DNA of 64,000 nt, taken from JANQPX01 sp039197065. Lineage in GTDB: Bacteria; Pseudomonadota; Alphaproteobacteria; Geminicoccales; Geminicoccaceae. Where the stretch lies: assembly GCA_039197065.1 (NCBI GenBank), contig JBCCUL010000005.1, positions 83,823 to 147,822 of the forward strand, in the 5' to 3' direction. The notes below the pieces were generated by a model that saw only the letters and a list, made by a program, of their open reading frames with translations, did not search any database and was not told where the DNA came from. A program made the position numbers and the translations under genes. Of this stretch, positions 32,878 to 41,718 are shown piece by piece (the first letter of the stretch is position 1; every line of letters starts with the position of its first letter).

Positions 32878-33360
32878 CTATTGGTCGAGTTGCCCCTTCA
32901 GCTCATCGAGTCCGGCGCGGTAGACGCCGCTCATCAGTTCCAAGGCTTCCTCGTCGCTTACGCCATTGGCGCTGTAGCTGCTCGACCAGGTGATCGTGGC
33001 GCCATCGCCATTTTCGGTCACCGCCATGGTCGATGCGTAGTCTTTGATCGGCAGCGGGCTTTCGTTAATCGTGTAGGAGAAGGACATGCCGTCAGCATCC
33101 ATCGACTTCTGCTCTTCGATCAACTCGCCGCCATCGCCGGTTACCAGCTTGCGCATGGTCTTGCCGTCCTCTTCATAAGCCTCGCATTCGGCGATCACCG
33201 GATGCCAGTCCTTGATCGAACACCAGTCGCTGATCGCTGACCAGGCATCCGCCGGCGACGCCGAAACGTCGACGCTTTCACTGAGGTCGATCGCGAATGC
33301 CGGGTTCGCTGAGAGACCGGCAACGAACAGGCCGGCGACGAGGGTTGGGGTCGAGCGCAT
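32878..33360 (-). CDS. Exported SRPBCC (START-like/MxaD-type) protein
   Basis: 160 residues from ATG 33360, with GGAGG upstream. Signal peptide ends at NPAFA, so the mature protein is periplasmic. The rest fits the polyketide cyclase/SRPBCC helix-grip fold (VDVSASPADAWSAISDWCSIKDWHPVIAECE; then beta strands; LMSGVYRAGLDELKGQL helix). The fold binds hydrophobic ligands; the ligand is unknown. Monocistronic with its own terminator. Confidence 0.85.
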   Translation of the reverse strand: MRSTPTLVAGLFVAGLSANPAFAIDLSESVDVSASPADAWSAISDWCSIKDWHPVIAECEAYEEDGKTMRKLVTGDGGELIEEQKSMDADGMSFSYTINESPLPIKDYASTMAVTENGDGATITWSSSYSANGVSDEEALELMSGVYRAGLDELKGQLDQ

Positions 33361-33451
33361 GACGTTAGCCTCCAGAGTTTTTTTGAATTGGTACCGTTCC
33401 AGGGATGTCGGTTTTCCGGCCTGCGTCAAGCCCCAGGCGGGCTTACGAGCC

Positions 33452-34168
33452 TCAGGATTTTGTCGCAGCTTCGGCGATTAGCCGGTCGGTCGCCGTTTCG
33501 ATACGCTGTTCCAGTTCGGCCATGAAAGCCTTGCGATCGAGGCCTGGCTGGATCGGCTCCAGAAATTCCACGACGATGGTGCCGGGCTTCTTGGCGAAGC
33601 TGCGCCGTCCCCAGAAGAGACCGGAGTTCAACGCCACCGGCACCACGGGCAGCGCCAGTTGTTTGTAAAGCGCCGCCACACCCGGATGATAAGGGCGCTT
33701 CTCGCCGGGCGGCGTGCGCGTGCCTTCGGGAAAGATCACCACCGGGGAACCCCGCTCGATCGCCTGCCTGGCGCCCTCAATCAGCGAACGCAGCGCCCTG
33801 GTGCCATGACCGCGGTCGATCTTGATCATGCCGGCATGCAGGAGGCAGGGGCCGAAGATCGGAATCCTGGTCAGCTCCTGCTTCAGGGCAATCGCCGGGT
33901 CGTCGATCAGGAGATGGGTCGTGATGGTGTCCCAGGCGGACTGATGCTTGATCGCGTAGATGACCCGCGGATCCCGGCGATGTTCCTCGCCGATGATCCG
34001 ATAGTCCAGGCCCACCAGATGACGGAGCAGCCACTGTATCCCGCGTTCCCAGCGTTCGGCGTGACGCACCATGGCCTCGCGTGACATCAAGAGGATCGGC
34101 AGCGCCAGAAACGCCATCACCACACCCCAAAGCCAAAACGCGGCGTTGAAAGCGAGAGAGCCGATCAT
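33452..34168 (-). CDS. plsC: 1-acyl-sn-glycerol-3-phosphate acyltransferase
   Basis: 238 residues. N-terminal membrane anchor (FWLWGVVMAFLALPILL). Motif I KHQSAWDT (H-x4-D) and motif III VIFPEGTRT are intact; KIDRGHGTRAL is motif II. It acylates lysophosphatidic acid to phosphatidic acid at the inner membrane. It follows ftsX by 45 bp on the same strand, an order common in Alphaproteobacteria. Confidence 0.94.
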   Translation of the reverse strand: MIGSLAFNAAFWLWGVVMAFLALPILLMSREAMVRHAERWERGIQWLLRHLVGLDYRIIGEEHRRDPRVIYAIKHQSAWDTITTHLLIDDPAIALKQELTRIPIFGPCLLHAGMIKIDRGHGTRALRSLIEGARQAIERGSPVVIFPEGTRTPPGEKRPYHPGVAALYKQLALPVVPVALNSGLFWGRRSFAKKPGTIVVEFLEPIQPGLDRKAFMAELEQRIETATDRLIAEAATKS

Positions 34169-34213
34169 CCGCCGGGCTCGAAAAATGGGGTCACGCCGTT
34201 CACCAGGCCGGCA

Positions 34214-35086
34214 TCAGGCCATGCGCCCCAAGCTCCAAAGCGCGGTCAGCCTGGCGGTCAGCGTGCAGAGAAGGGCGGCAATCACCGGAACGCAGGCGAG
34301 AAAAATCCAATCCACGGGACGAAGCCCGAGGCGGATGGAATTGGTCATCTCAAGATTCTGGATGCTGTAAAGAACCCCGAGCACGGTGACCATCGCGGCG
34401 AAGAACCCGATGAGCCCGCCGCGCAAGCCGCTGTGCAGCGCGTAGCGCTCGAACTGTCGGGCGAGATAGCCGTCCTGCGCGCCCATGTAGCGAAGCAGGG
34501 TCACCGTATCGTCATGCATGGCGAGGCTGAGACTGGTGATGATCGTCACGATCGCCAGCGAACAGAGAAGAAGGACAGCCCCAAGCGTGATGCCGACGGT
34601 TCTAAAGAAAGCGGCCTGGCGCTCGGCCCGTCCCTCGGAGACTTCCTGGATGCCGATGGTCGCATCCGGAACGACCTCCCTGAGCTGTCGCTCCAGCGCC
34701 CGCAGATCCGGCTTGCTCAACGGGTCGAGCGAAACGTCGATCAGGCGTGGCAGCGGAAGATCCTCACCTTCGTCGCGCTCGCCCAGCCAGGGTTCGATCA
34801 GATCCTGCAGCTCATCGTCGGGGACCACGTCAGCCGACGCCACATCCTTGGACCCGTTCAATACCCTGAGAACGTCGGCGACATCCCGGTCGCCGTCTTC
34901 GGAGATGCCTGCGGTCGGCAGACTGACCGTGACCATTTTGTCACGCTGGTCGAAAAGCTGAAGCGCGCCATCGGCAATGGCCGCGACGGCAAGCGCCACG
35001 ACGGCAAGGTAAAGAAGCCCTGCCATGATCCAAGGAAGGAAACGGCTCACGGCCGTCTGGTCCAAAGGCAGATCAAGACTGCGCAC
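34214..35086 (-). CDS. ftsX: Cell division protein FtsX
   Basis: 290 residues with the FtsX topology: first membrane segment at about 18-42, a periplasmic domain of about 120 residues, then three segments (VGITLGAVLLLCSLAIVTIIT; GGLIGFFAAMVTVLGVLY; WIFLACVPVIAALLCTLTA). Partner of FtsE; the complex activates peptidoglycan hydrolases through periplasmic adaptors. Starts 18 bp after ftsE. Confidence 0.95.
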   Translation of the reverse strand: MRSLDLPLDQTAVSRFLPWIMAGLLYLAVVALAVAAIADGALQLFDQRDKMVTVSLPTAGISEDGDRDVADVLRVLNGSKDVASADVVPDDELQDLIEPWLGERDEGEDLPLPRLIDVSLDPLSKPDLRALERQLREVVPDATIGIQEVSEGRAERQAAFFRTVGITLGAVLLLCSLAIVTIITSLSLAMHDDTVTLLRYMGAQDGYLARQFERYALHSGLRGGLIGFFAAMVTVLGVLYSIQNLEMTNSIRLGLRPVDWIFLACVPVIAALLCTLTARLTALWSLGRMA

Positions 35087-35104
35087 GTCGTTCGATCCCG
35101 TTAT

Positions 35105-35794
35105 TCAGTCAGCCGCCGCCAGCTGGGTCGGCGTTCTCGTCTTTCCGGTGAGACGGCCCTTCTCGAGATGATAGACCGGATGCGGATAGCGATCGATCAG
35201 CTCGTCATTGTGGGTCGACAGCACAACGGTCGTGCCTTCCTTGGAAAGCTCGGTGAAGAGGCGCATCAAACGCCTGGCCCGCTGGGTATCGATATTGCTG
35301 GTGGGTTCGTCGCCGAGCAAAAGGTTGGGTCTGGAAATGGCCGCACGCGCCGCCGCAACGATCTGCCGTTGTCCCGTCGAAAGACTTGGCGGCTTGGCGT
35401 CCATCACCTCGGTCAACCCCAGCCATTCCAGCATCTCATAGACCAGTTCCCTGATCTCACGCTCGCGCGCGCCGCCTATCCTGAGCGGCAAGGCAACATT
35501 ATCGAAAGCGGTAAGGTGGTTGATCAGACGGAAGTCTTGGAACATCATGCCGATCCGTCGCCGCGATTCACTGAGGTCATCACGATTGAAACCGACAACG
35601 TCGCGGCCGAAAATTCTAAAGCTTCCTCTTGAGGGCATATGGATCAGGCCCATAATATGCATCAGCGACGTCTTGCCGGCACCGCTTGGCCCGACCAGGA
35701 AAATAAAGTCGCCACGATCGAGCGTAAGGTTGATATCATGCAGCACTTCCGGACCCTGTCCGTAGCGCATGCCGATTTGTTCAAGCTGCAACAT
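35105..35794 (-). CDS. ftsE: Cell division ATP-binding protein FtsE
   Basis: 229 residues. Walker A GPSGAGKTS, Q-loop MMFQDFRLI, Walker B NLLLGDEP followed by TSNID, and the H-loop STHND are present. The ABC signature reads LSTGQRQIVAAARA instead of LSGGEQQRVAIARA, a mild divergence. Cytoplasmic ATPase that drives FtsX. First gene of ftsE-ftsX-plsC; divergent from the zinc-ribbon gene. Confidence 0.95.
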   Translation of the reverse strand: MLQLEQIGMRYGQGPEVLHDINLTLDRGDFIFLVGPSGAGKTSLMHIMGLIHMPSRGSFRIFGRDVVGFNRDDLSESRRRIGMMFQDFRLINHLTAFDNVALPLRIGGAREREIRELVYEMLEWLGLTEVMDAKPPSLSTGQRQIVAAARAAISRPNLLLGDEPTSNIDTQRARRLMRLFTELSKEGTTVVLSTHNDELIDRYPHPVYHLEKGRLTGKTRTPTQLAAAD

Positions 35795-35907
35795 GACGCC
35801 ATCGATCGAAATGGTCGCAAAAGAAACGATTGTGGAGTTTACACATTACGGCGTATTAATCCAGTTAACTCTCAACTGTTAAGGGAACGGCACCCGCCCG
35901 GTCTGCT

Positions 35908-36597
35908 ATGATCTTAACTTGCCCAAGCTGCTCCAGTCGATACCACGTCGATGCCGCCGCCTTCCAGCAGAAGGCCCGCAAGGTCCGTTGCGCCAATTGC
36001 GGCCACCGATGGAAGGCCGAGCCACCCGTTGACGAACCGCAATCCGCGGATCTCGAGCTCGCGCCGGCAGCGAAGCCTGAGGAAAAGGTTCGCGCCGCCG
36101 CCACCGCTGCAGCACCCAAGTCGATGCGCCGGCCGGCCGCAGGGCCTGAGTCTGTCAGCCGTGCCTCGTCCAGTCCTGTCGGCTGGCTGCTTGGCGTTGG
36201 TGTCATCGTGCTACTGCTGGTAAGTACGATTATCGGTCGGAATGGCATTGTCGGAAAGTTCCCCGCGACCGCAGCCGTCTATCAGTCCGTTGGCTTGTCG
36301 GTGGATCAGGACTTCGGTCTGGAGTTCAAAGACGTGACCCTGGACTGGCAACGCGACGGCGGAGCTTTCGTTTTGGTGGTGGAAGGCGAAATAGTCAACC
36401 TCTCGGAGGTCGATCAGGTCATTCCACCGGTGCGAATGGCTATTTTGGACAGCGACGGCGAAGAGCTGCAGCACGAATATTTCGAGCTGGAAGAGAGCGA
36501 GATCAGCGCCGGCAATCGCATTAATTTTTCCGGCCGGCTGGTTGACCCAATCGACCAGGGCGAAAACTTCCGACTGACCTTCGGCCTGGAGTCCTAG
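35908..36597 (+). CDS. MJ0042 zinc-ribbon protein with one membrane segment
   Basis: 229 residues. The N terminus MILTCPSCSSRYHVDAAAF...VRCANCGHRW is an MJ0042-type zinc finger (two C-x2-C pairs), followed by a flexible Ala-Pro linker, a membrane helix (VGWLLGVGVIVLLLVSTII) and a C-terminal FxxH-like beta domain (VLVVEGEIVNLSEVDQ to FRLTFGLES). Proteins of this build are found divergent from ftsE in many Alphaproteobacteria; function unknown. A family 2 element starts at its stop codon. Confidence 0.88.
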   Translation: MILTCPSCSSRYHVDAAAFQQKARKVRCANCGHRWKAEPPVDEPQSADLELAPAAKPEEKVRAAATAAAPKSMRRPAAGPESVSRASSSPVGWLLGVGVIVLLLVSTIIGRNGIVGKFPATAAVYQSVGLSVDQDFGLEFKDVTLDWQRDGGAFVLVVEGEIVNLSEVDQVIPPVRMAILDSDGEELQHEYFELEESEISAGNRINFSGRLVDPIDQGENFRLTFGLES

Positions 36598-36813
36598 TGG
36601 CGCGGCCACACCGTTGACTCGGACCGGAGTCGTCCGGCTCGAAGGTTTGCCGCCAAGTCTGAGAAGGTTGGAATGGGGCATATGCAGCGAGCTCGTCGCT
36701 CCCTCCTATGCCCCGTTCCGACTACAGCCCTACCCGAAACAAACCACGAAAACTTGGGAGCCAACCTGCGTCCCAGGCGAATACGGTCCGAGTCGATGAG
36801 GTGGCCACGCCAC
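36597..36813. repeat. Family 2 palindromic element C between convergent stop codons
   Basis: Starts with GTGGCGCGGCCAC overlapping the TAG of the zinc-ribbon gene and ends with GTGGCCACGCCAC seven bases from the ychF stop. Arms pair over about 30 bp (GTTGACTCGGACCG with CGGTCCGAGTCGAT). An inner pair GGAATGGGGCATA/TATGCCCCGTTCC adds a second stem, so the transcript would form a long hairpin. Confidence 0.8.
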
Positions 36814-36820
36814 CGCTGCA

Positions 36821-37918
36821 TTAGACGTTGAAGCGGAACAGGATGACGTCGCCGTCCTTCACGATGTAGTCGCGACCCTCTTGCCGCAGCTTGCCCGCCT
36901 CGCGAGCACCGGTCTCGCCTTTGCAGGCGACATAGTCGTCGTAGGCGATGGTCTCCGCACAGATAAAGCCGCGCTGAAAGTCGGTATGGATCCGCCCCGC
37001 CGCCTCGGCTGCGGTCATGCCATCGACGATCGTCCAGGCACGGCTTTCCTTCGGTCCCGCCGTGAGGAAGGTCTTCAGGCCCAAGAGACGATAACCGGCA
37101 TGAATCACCCGATCGAGCCCCGGGCGCTCCAGGCCCAGGCTTTCCAGATATTCGGTCCGGTCTTCAGCACTGAGCTGCGAGAGCTCAGCCTCGATGGACG
37201 CTGATACGACGACGGTGCCCGCACCCTCTTTCTCAGCGAGGTCGGCAACCGAGGTCGCATGCGCATTGCCGCTCGCAGCGCCGTCCTCGTCGACATTGCA
37301 GACATAGAGGATCGGCTTGGCGCTGATGAGGTCGAGCGCTTTCAAACCCGTCGCATCGTCCGTCGCCGCATCGAGCCCGCGCGCCGGCCGGCCATCTTCC
37401 ATCGCCGGCTTGATCCGCTCGATCAGCGCGAGCTGCGCCTTCGCCTCCTTGTCGCCGCCGCGCGCGCGCTTGACCAGGCCCTCGCTGCGCTTTTCCAACG
37501 AGGCCAGATCGGCGAGCAGCAGCTCGGTGTTGATCAGTTCAGCGTCACGCACCGGATCGACACCGCCCTCCACATGGGTGACGTCGTCATCGTCGAAGCA
37601 ACGGAGCACATGCAGGATCGCATCAACGCCCCTGATGGCGCCGAGGAATTGATTGCCCAGCCCCTCGCCCTTGGAGGCGCCGCGCACCAGACCCGCGATG
37701 TCGATCACCTCGAGCTGGGTCTCGATGATCTTTTCCGACTTCGCGATTTTGGCGATCACGTCGAGCCGTTCGTCCGGCACCGGCACCCTGCCGGTATTGG
37801 GCTCGATCGTGCAGAACGGATAATTCGCCGCGGCCGCAGCCGCCGTCGAGGTGAGCGCGTTGAAGAGGGTCGATTTGCCGACATTGGGAAGGCCGACGAT
37901 ACCGCAATTGAAACCCAC
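36821..37918 (-). CDS. ychF: Redox-regulated ATPase YchF (Obg-like)
   Basis: 365 residues. P-loop GLPNVGKSTLFNAL, switch region NYPFCTIEPN, DIAGLVRGASKGEGLGNQFL (G3), and YVCNVDE in place of NKxD, the change that gives ATP rather than GTP preference. C-terminal TGS domain (ARAWTIVDGMTAAEAAG to DGDVILFRFNV). Ribosome-associated. Follows pth on the same strand. Confidence 0.97.
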   Translation of the reverse strand: MGFNCGIVGLPNVGKSTLFNALTSTAAAAAANYPFCTIEPNTGRVPVPDERLDVIAKIAKSEKIIETQLEVIDIAGLVRGASKGEGLGNQFLGAIRGVDAILHVLRCFDDDDVTHVEGGVDPVRDAELINTELLLADLASLEKRSEGLVKRARGGDKEAKAQLALIERIKPAMEDGRPARGLDAATDDATGLKALDLISAKPILYVCNVDEDGAASGNAHATSVADLAEKEGAGTVVVSASIEAELSQLSAEDRTEYLESLGLERPGLDRVIHAGYRLLGLKTFLTAGPKESRAWTIVDGMTAAEAAGRIHTDFQRGFICAETIAYDDYVACKGETGAREAGKLRQEGRDYIVKDGDVILFRFNV

Positions 37919-37972
37919 GTCCTATGTCCTCGGTAGACAGCCAGGCTCCGCCGGAGCAGATGCGTGACAGGT

Positions 37973-38578
37973 TCAGTGACCCTCTGCCCTGGCAGGGCTG
38001 TGGTCGTTCGGTTTGGTCAAAAGCGCGATCTTGTTCATGCAGCCGGCATCGTCACCCTCGGCGAGCAACGGCACGGCCGAGACAAACGCGTCCAGGAGCG
38101 GCGTCAGCCATTCCCGATCAGCCTTGCTGAAATTGCCGAGCACATGGCCCGTCACCTTCGCTTTGTCGCCGGGATGGCCTATCCCCATCCGGACCCGCTT
38201 GAAGTCCTTCGTGCCGATCGCCTGAGCAATCGAGCGCAGGCCGTTATGCCCGGCGACCCCGCCACCCTCTTTGATCCTGAGCTTGCCGGCGACGAGATCG
38301 AGCTCGTCATGCACAACCAGGATGTCGTCGAGCGCCAGCTTGTAGAAATGTGCGGCCTCGGCCACCGCAAGGCCCGAACGATTCATGAAGGTATCGGGCT
38401 TCTGCAGCATGACCTTCTGGCCGCCAAGCTGCCCCTCGCTGATCCGGCTGTGGAACTTCGAACGCCAGGCGCCAAAGCCATAGGCATCGGCGATCGCATC
38501 CACGGCCATAAAGCCGATATTGTGCCGATGCCCCGCATAGTCAGGGCCGGGATTGCCCAGGCCGATCATCAAGAGCAT
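37973..38578 (-). CDS. pth: Peptidyl-tRNA hydrolase
   Basis: 201 residues. GLGNPGPDYAGHRHNIGF contains the catalytic His (normally TRHN; here HRHN), KPDTFMNRSG the substrate Asn, VVHDELDLVAGKLRIK the catalytic Asp, and GGGVAGHNGLRSI. Recycles peptidyl-tRNA. Between rplY and ychF, a standard order. Confidence 0.96.
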   Translation of the reverse strand: MLLMIGLGNPGPDYAGHRHNIGFMAVDAIADAYGFGAWRSKFHSRISEGQLGGQKVMLQKPDTFMNRSGLAVAEAAHFYKLALDDILVVHDELDLVAGKLRIKEGGGVAGHNGLRSIAQAIGTKDFKRVRMGIGHPGDKAKVTGHVLGNFSKADREWLTPLLDAFVSAVPLLAEGDDAGCMNKIALLTKPNDHSPARAEGH

Positions 38579-38664
38579 GGGATCAGACCGTCAAAAGGGG
38601 CCTCGAAACAGCACTTCCTCGATGGCGGCAAGGCTGCGGCAATGCGCAGCCCAGCGCGTCAGGC

Positions 38665-39345
38665 CTAGCTGTCGTCGCCGTCGCCGCCCTCTGCAGCGCC
38701 TGCGTCACCGGAGGTCGCCTCTGCAGCTTCCTCGCCCTCGGCGCCTTCGCCATCCTCGTCCTCTCCATCACCGGTGCCGCCGCTCGGTGCGGCGATCGTC
38801 GCAATGGTAAAGTCGCGATCGGTGATGGTCGGCTCGACATTGTCGGGCACGATGGCGTTCGAGTAATGCAGGCTGTCGCCGATATCGGCCTCGGCCAGAT
38901 CCAGCTCGATCTTTTCCGGGATGCTGTCGGCAGGACAAACAAGCTCGACCTCGCGCCGAACCACGTTCAAGACGCCGCCGCGCTTCAGGCCCGGGCACTC
39001 ATCCTCGTTCAGGAACAGCACCGGCACCTCGACGGTGACCGTCGCACCCCTGGACACGTAGACGAAATCGGCGTGCACCGGATCGTCGGTCACCGGATGC
39101 AGCTGAATGTCACGCGGCAGAACCCGCACCTGCTTGCCGCCGATCTCCAGATTGCAGAGCGTCGCGTAAAAGCGCGGGTTCTGCAGCTCCTTGCGAAGCG
39201 CTCGCGCTTCCAGCGAGAACATCAGCTGCTCTTTCTTTTCGCCGTAGACCACGCCCGGCACGCGGCCGGCATTGCGGATCGCACGCGCCGCGCTCTTGCC
39301 AACCGCCGTACGATCTTCAGCCACCAGGCTCGTCATATCACTCAT
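38665..39345 (-). CDS. rplY: 50S ribosomal protein L25 (long, Ctc type)
   Basis: 226 residues. N-terminal 5S rRNA-binding domain (GKSAARAIRNAGRVPGVVYG), central beta domain (PVTDDPVHADFVYVSRG) and a C-terminal acidic tail (about 40 residues of Gly, Glu, Asp, Ala). Long form common in Alphaproteobacteria. Follows prs. Confidence 0.96.
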   Translation of the reverse strand: MSDMTSLVAEDRTAVGKSAARAIRNAGRVPGVVYGEKKEQLMFSLEARALRKELQNPRFYATLCNLEIGGKQVRVLPRDIQLHPVTDDPVHADFVYVSRGATVTVEVPVLFLNEDECPGLKRGGVLNVVRREVELVCPADSIPEKIELDLAEADIGDSLHYSNAIVPDNVEPTITDRDFTIATIAAPSGGTGDGEDEDGEGAEGEEAAEATSGDAGAAEGGDGDDS

Positions 39346-39490
39346 CGTCTTCTCATCCTTGTGCCAGCGGCACTTGCTTTACTCGTCTTTCACATGGTCA
39401 CGGCATCGACCAATCCCAACGCCGCCCACCAACACCTGCAATCCTCATCTCCGGCGCATACCGACGGTCCAAACGCCACCGCCAAGTCAG

Positions 39491-39509
39491 CGACTAGCGC
39501 TGCTAGTCG
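39491..39509 (-). terminator. Hairpin at the prs stop codon
   Basis: CGACTAGC-AGC-GCTAGTCG on the minus strand is a perfect 8-bp stem containing the TAG stop of prs. No T-run follows, so it may protect the 3' end or be a decayed repeat remnant rather than a terminator. Confidence 0.4.
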
Positions 39510-40435
39510 AAGAGGCTGGAGACCGAGGTTTCGTCGCTGATCCGTTTGATCGCTTCGCCAATCAGACCGGCGACACTCACCTCGCGTATCTTCTTCGTAA
39601 CCCTGATCGCCTCGGTCGCTCGGATGCTGTCGGTCATCACCAACGCTTCCAGAGGGCTGGCGTTCACACGCGCCACCGCGCCTGCCGAGAGCACACCATG
39701 GGTTACATAGGCAGCCGCCGACGTCGCACCAGCATCGAGCAATGCCTTTGCCGCATTGCAAAGCGTCCCGGCCGAATCAACCATATCGTCGACCAGGATA
39801 CATCGATACCCGGCGACGTCTCCGATGACGTTCATCACCTCGGAAACACCCGCCCGTTCCCGCCGCTTATCGACGATCGCGAGCCCGACGTCAAGGCGTT
39901 TGGCCATGCCCCGCGCGCGCGCAACACCGCCGACATCCGGGGAAATGATCAAGAGCTCTTTTTGATCGTAGTGGCTGAGGATGTCCTTCGACATCAGCGG
40001 CGAAGCATAGAGATTGTCCACGGGTATATTGAAGAAGCCTTGGATCTGATCGGCATGCAGATCCATGGTCAGCACCCGGTTGGCGCCCGCCGTGGTGATC
40101 AGGTCGGCCACCAGCTTCGCCGAAATCGGCGCCCGAGAGCCCGTCTTTCGATCCTGCCGCGCATAGCCAAAATACGGCATAACCGCCGTAATCCGCCGCG
40201 CCGACGCCCGTTTCAAGGCGTCGATGCAGACCAAAAGCTCCATCAGATTGTCATTCGCGGGATAGGACGTCGACTGGATCAAAAAGACATCCTGCCCCCG
40301 GACATTCTCATGGATATCGACGAACAGCTCCATGTCGGCAAAACGATGAACGGTCGCATCGGTAAGCGGTACATTAAGATAAGCGGCAATCGCCTCGGCC
40401 AAAGGTCGATTGCTGTTGGCAGCCAGCAGTTTCAT
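39503..40435 (-). CDS. prs: Ribose-phosphate pyrophosphokinase
   Basis: 310 residues from ATG 40435 (MKLLAANSNRPLAEAI), with GGGGG upstream; an ATG three codons earlier is possible. Makes PRPP from ribose-5-phosphate and ATP. Motifs: FADMELFVDIHENVRGQDVFLIQS, MPYFGYARQDRK, MDLHADQIQGFF, VSPD-type loop (IISPDVGGVARAR) and the PRPP-binding CILVDDMVDSAGT. First gene of prs-rplY-pth-ychF. Confidence 0.96.
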   Translation of the reverse strand: MKLLAANSNRPLAEAIAAYLNVPLTDATVHRFADMELFVDIHENVRGQDVFLIQSTSYPANDNLMELLVCIDALKRASARRITAVMPYFGYARQDRKTGSRAPISAKLVADLITTAGANRVLTMDLHADQIQGFFNIPVDNLYASPLMSKDILSHYDQKELLIISPDVGGVARARGMAKRLDVGLAIVDKRRERAGVSEVMNVIGDVAGYRCILVDDMVDSAGTLCNAAKALLDAGATSAAAYVTHGVLSAGAVARVNASPLEALVMTDSIRATEAIRVTKKIREVSVAGLIGEAIKRISDETSVSSLFD

Positions 40436-40506
40436 GCCCGGCATCCCCCAAAGCGGACAAAAGCGGACCGGACATGTACCAAGAGGCTCCCCACCTGGCA
40501 ATGCGT

Positions 40507-40620
40507 GTGGCGCGGCCACCTCGTTGACTCGTGGGCGTTTTCGCTGAATGTGCCCCGGTTTGGATGGGTATGCCGGCAGGCTGACACCAACGACGCATAT
40601 GTTTATTGGCAGATCGCCTA
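40507..40620. repeat. Family 2 element D (one end only)
   Basis: GTGGCGCGGCCACCTCGTTG followed by CGTGGGCGTTTTCG and GGTATGCCGGCAGGCTGA matches the right half of element A read on the minus strand. The opposite end is not recognisable, so this copy is truncated. It lies upstream of prs in the 459-bp gap 40436-40894. Confidence 0.65.
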
Positions 40621-40665
40621 GCCGCGATGTCAGTCGCAGATTTTCTCCCGACCCTTAAGCCTTCG

Positions 40666-40805
40666 TTAACATCCACATGCCATCTTGGTTCCGATCCATG
40701 CGATCCTGGGAGTCCGCCCGACCGCCGGAAGGTTTTTGGCGCGGCGCGGATTCCCAGGATCGCATGGACCAGCGAGACATGCGAATGATAGCGGCGATGC
40801 GTTAA
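40666..40805 (+). repeat. Family 1 hairpin element, copy 6
   Basis: Arms at 40693-40770 (GATCCATGCGATCCTGGGAG and CCCAGGATCGCATGGACC), outer TTAAC (40666) and GTTAA (40801). It lies between the divergent prs and tauE-like genes, so it is upstream of both. Confidence 0.85.
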
Positions 40806-40894
40806 GAAAGCGTCAACATCACCAACATCGGACGGGACGAGGACCTCAGCTTTTGAGGATCAACAGGAGGCCTGAACGCTATCGCTGACTGGAT

Positions 40895-41662
40895 ATGCCC
40901 AAACGCTGCCGCCGGACGGCGGCCGTGAGCCTCGAAGCTGTCGTCTTCGTTACGATCGGCGCCGCCTTCGCAGGCTTCGTCAACGGCCTCGCCGGCTTCG
41001 GCACGGCCCTCTTCGCGCTTGGCTGGTGGCTCCAGGTCATGGACCCGATCGACGCCGTCGCGCTCGCCCTTGCGATCTCCGTTCTGACCGGCGTCCAGGG
41101 CGTCTGGATCGTCCGCCACGCCATCGACAAGCGACGGCTTGTCCGTTTTCTTTTGCCGGCGTTGGTCGGCATCCCCATCGGCCTCAGCCTGCTCGACCGC
41201 CTCTCGCCCGAACCGCTGAAACTCCTGATCGCCCTGTTCCTCATCACCTACGGCATGTTCTTCGCCTTCCGCCGCAACCTCCCCGCCATCACCCGGCCGA
41301 CACCCATCCTGGACAGCCTAGTCGGCTTCCTGGGCGGCCTCCTCGGCGCCCTCGCCAGCCTCTCCGGCGCGCTACCCACCATGTGGCTCTCGCTTCGCCC
41401 CTGGCCCAAAGCCCAGACCCGAGCCCTCCTCCAACCCTTCAACATGACCGTCCTCACCCTCTCTGCCATCCTGCTCGCCATCAAGGGCGCATACGATGCG
41501 AGCGTTTTATTGGCGCTGGCGCTCGCGACACCGATCGCGCTCGCGAGCGCGCAGGTCGGGATCATGGCGTTCAAACGGATCAACGACGCCGACTTCAGGC
41601 GGCTGCTGATATTTCTGATGCTGGCGTCGGGGGTGGTGTTGTTGGGGCGGAGTTTGATCTGA
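40895..41662 (+). CDS. TauE/SafE family permease
   Basis: 255 residues from ATG 40895 (a GTG at 40925 is the alternative and would remove a basic extension). About eight hydrophobic segments, with the family motif GFVNGLAGFGTALFALGWWL and the repeat half LGGLLGALASLSGALPTMW. TauE/SafE proteins are proposed exporters of sulphite, sulphoacetate or other organosulphur anions. No sulphur metabolism gene is adjacent. The C terminus is nearly convergent with the PIN gene. Confidence 0.87.
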   Translation: MPKRCRRTAAVSLEAVVFVTIGAAFAGFVNGLAGFGTALFALGWWLQVMDPIDAVALALAISVLTGVQGVWIVRHAIDKRRLVRFLLPALVGIPIGLSLLDRLSPEPLKLLIALFLITYGMFFAFRRNLPAITRPTPILDSLVGFLGGLLGALASLSGALPTMWLSLRPWPKAQTRALLQPFNMTVLTLSAILLAIKGAYDASVLLALALATPIALASAQVGIMAFKRINDADFRRLLIFLMLASGVVLLGRSLI

Positions 41663-41718
41663 GCAATATACTCAATCTGATCAAACAGCTACGATGCCGA
41701 TACAGCAATTTGCGATTG

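Noticed and set aside
39272..40621. 449-codon plus-strand frame opposite prs
   Set aside because: Shadow of prs and its leader; no similarity.
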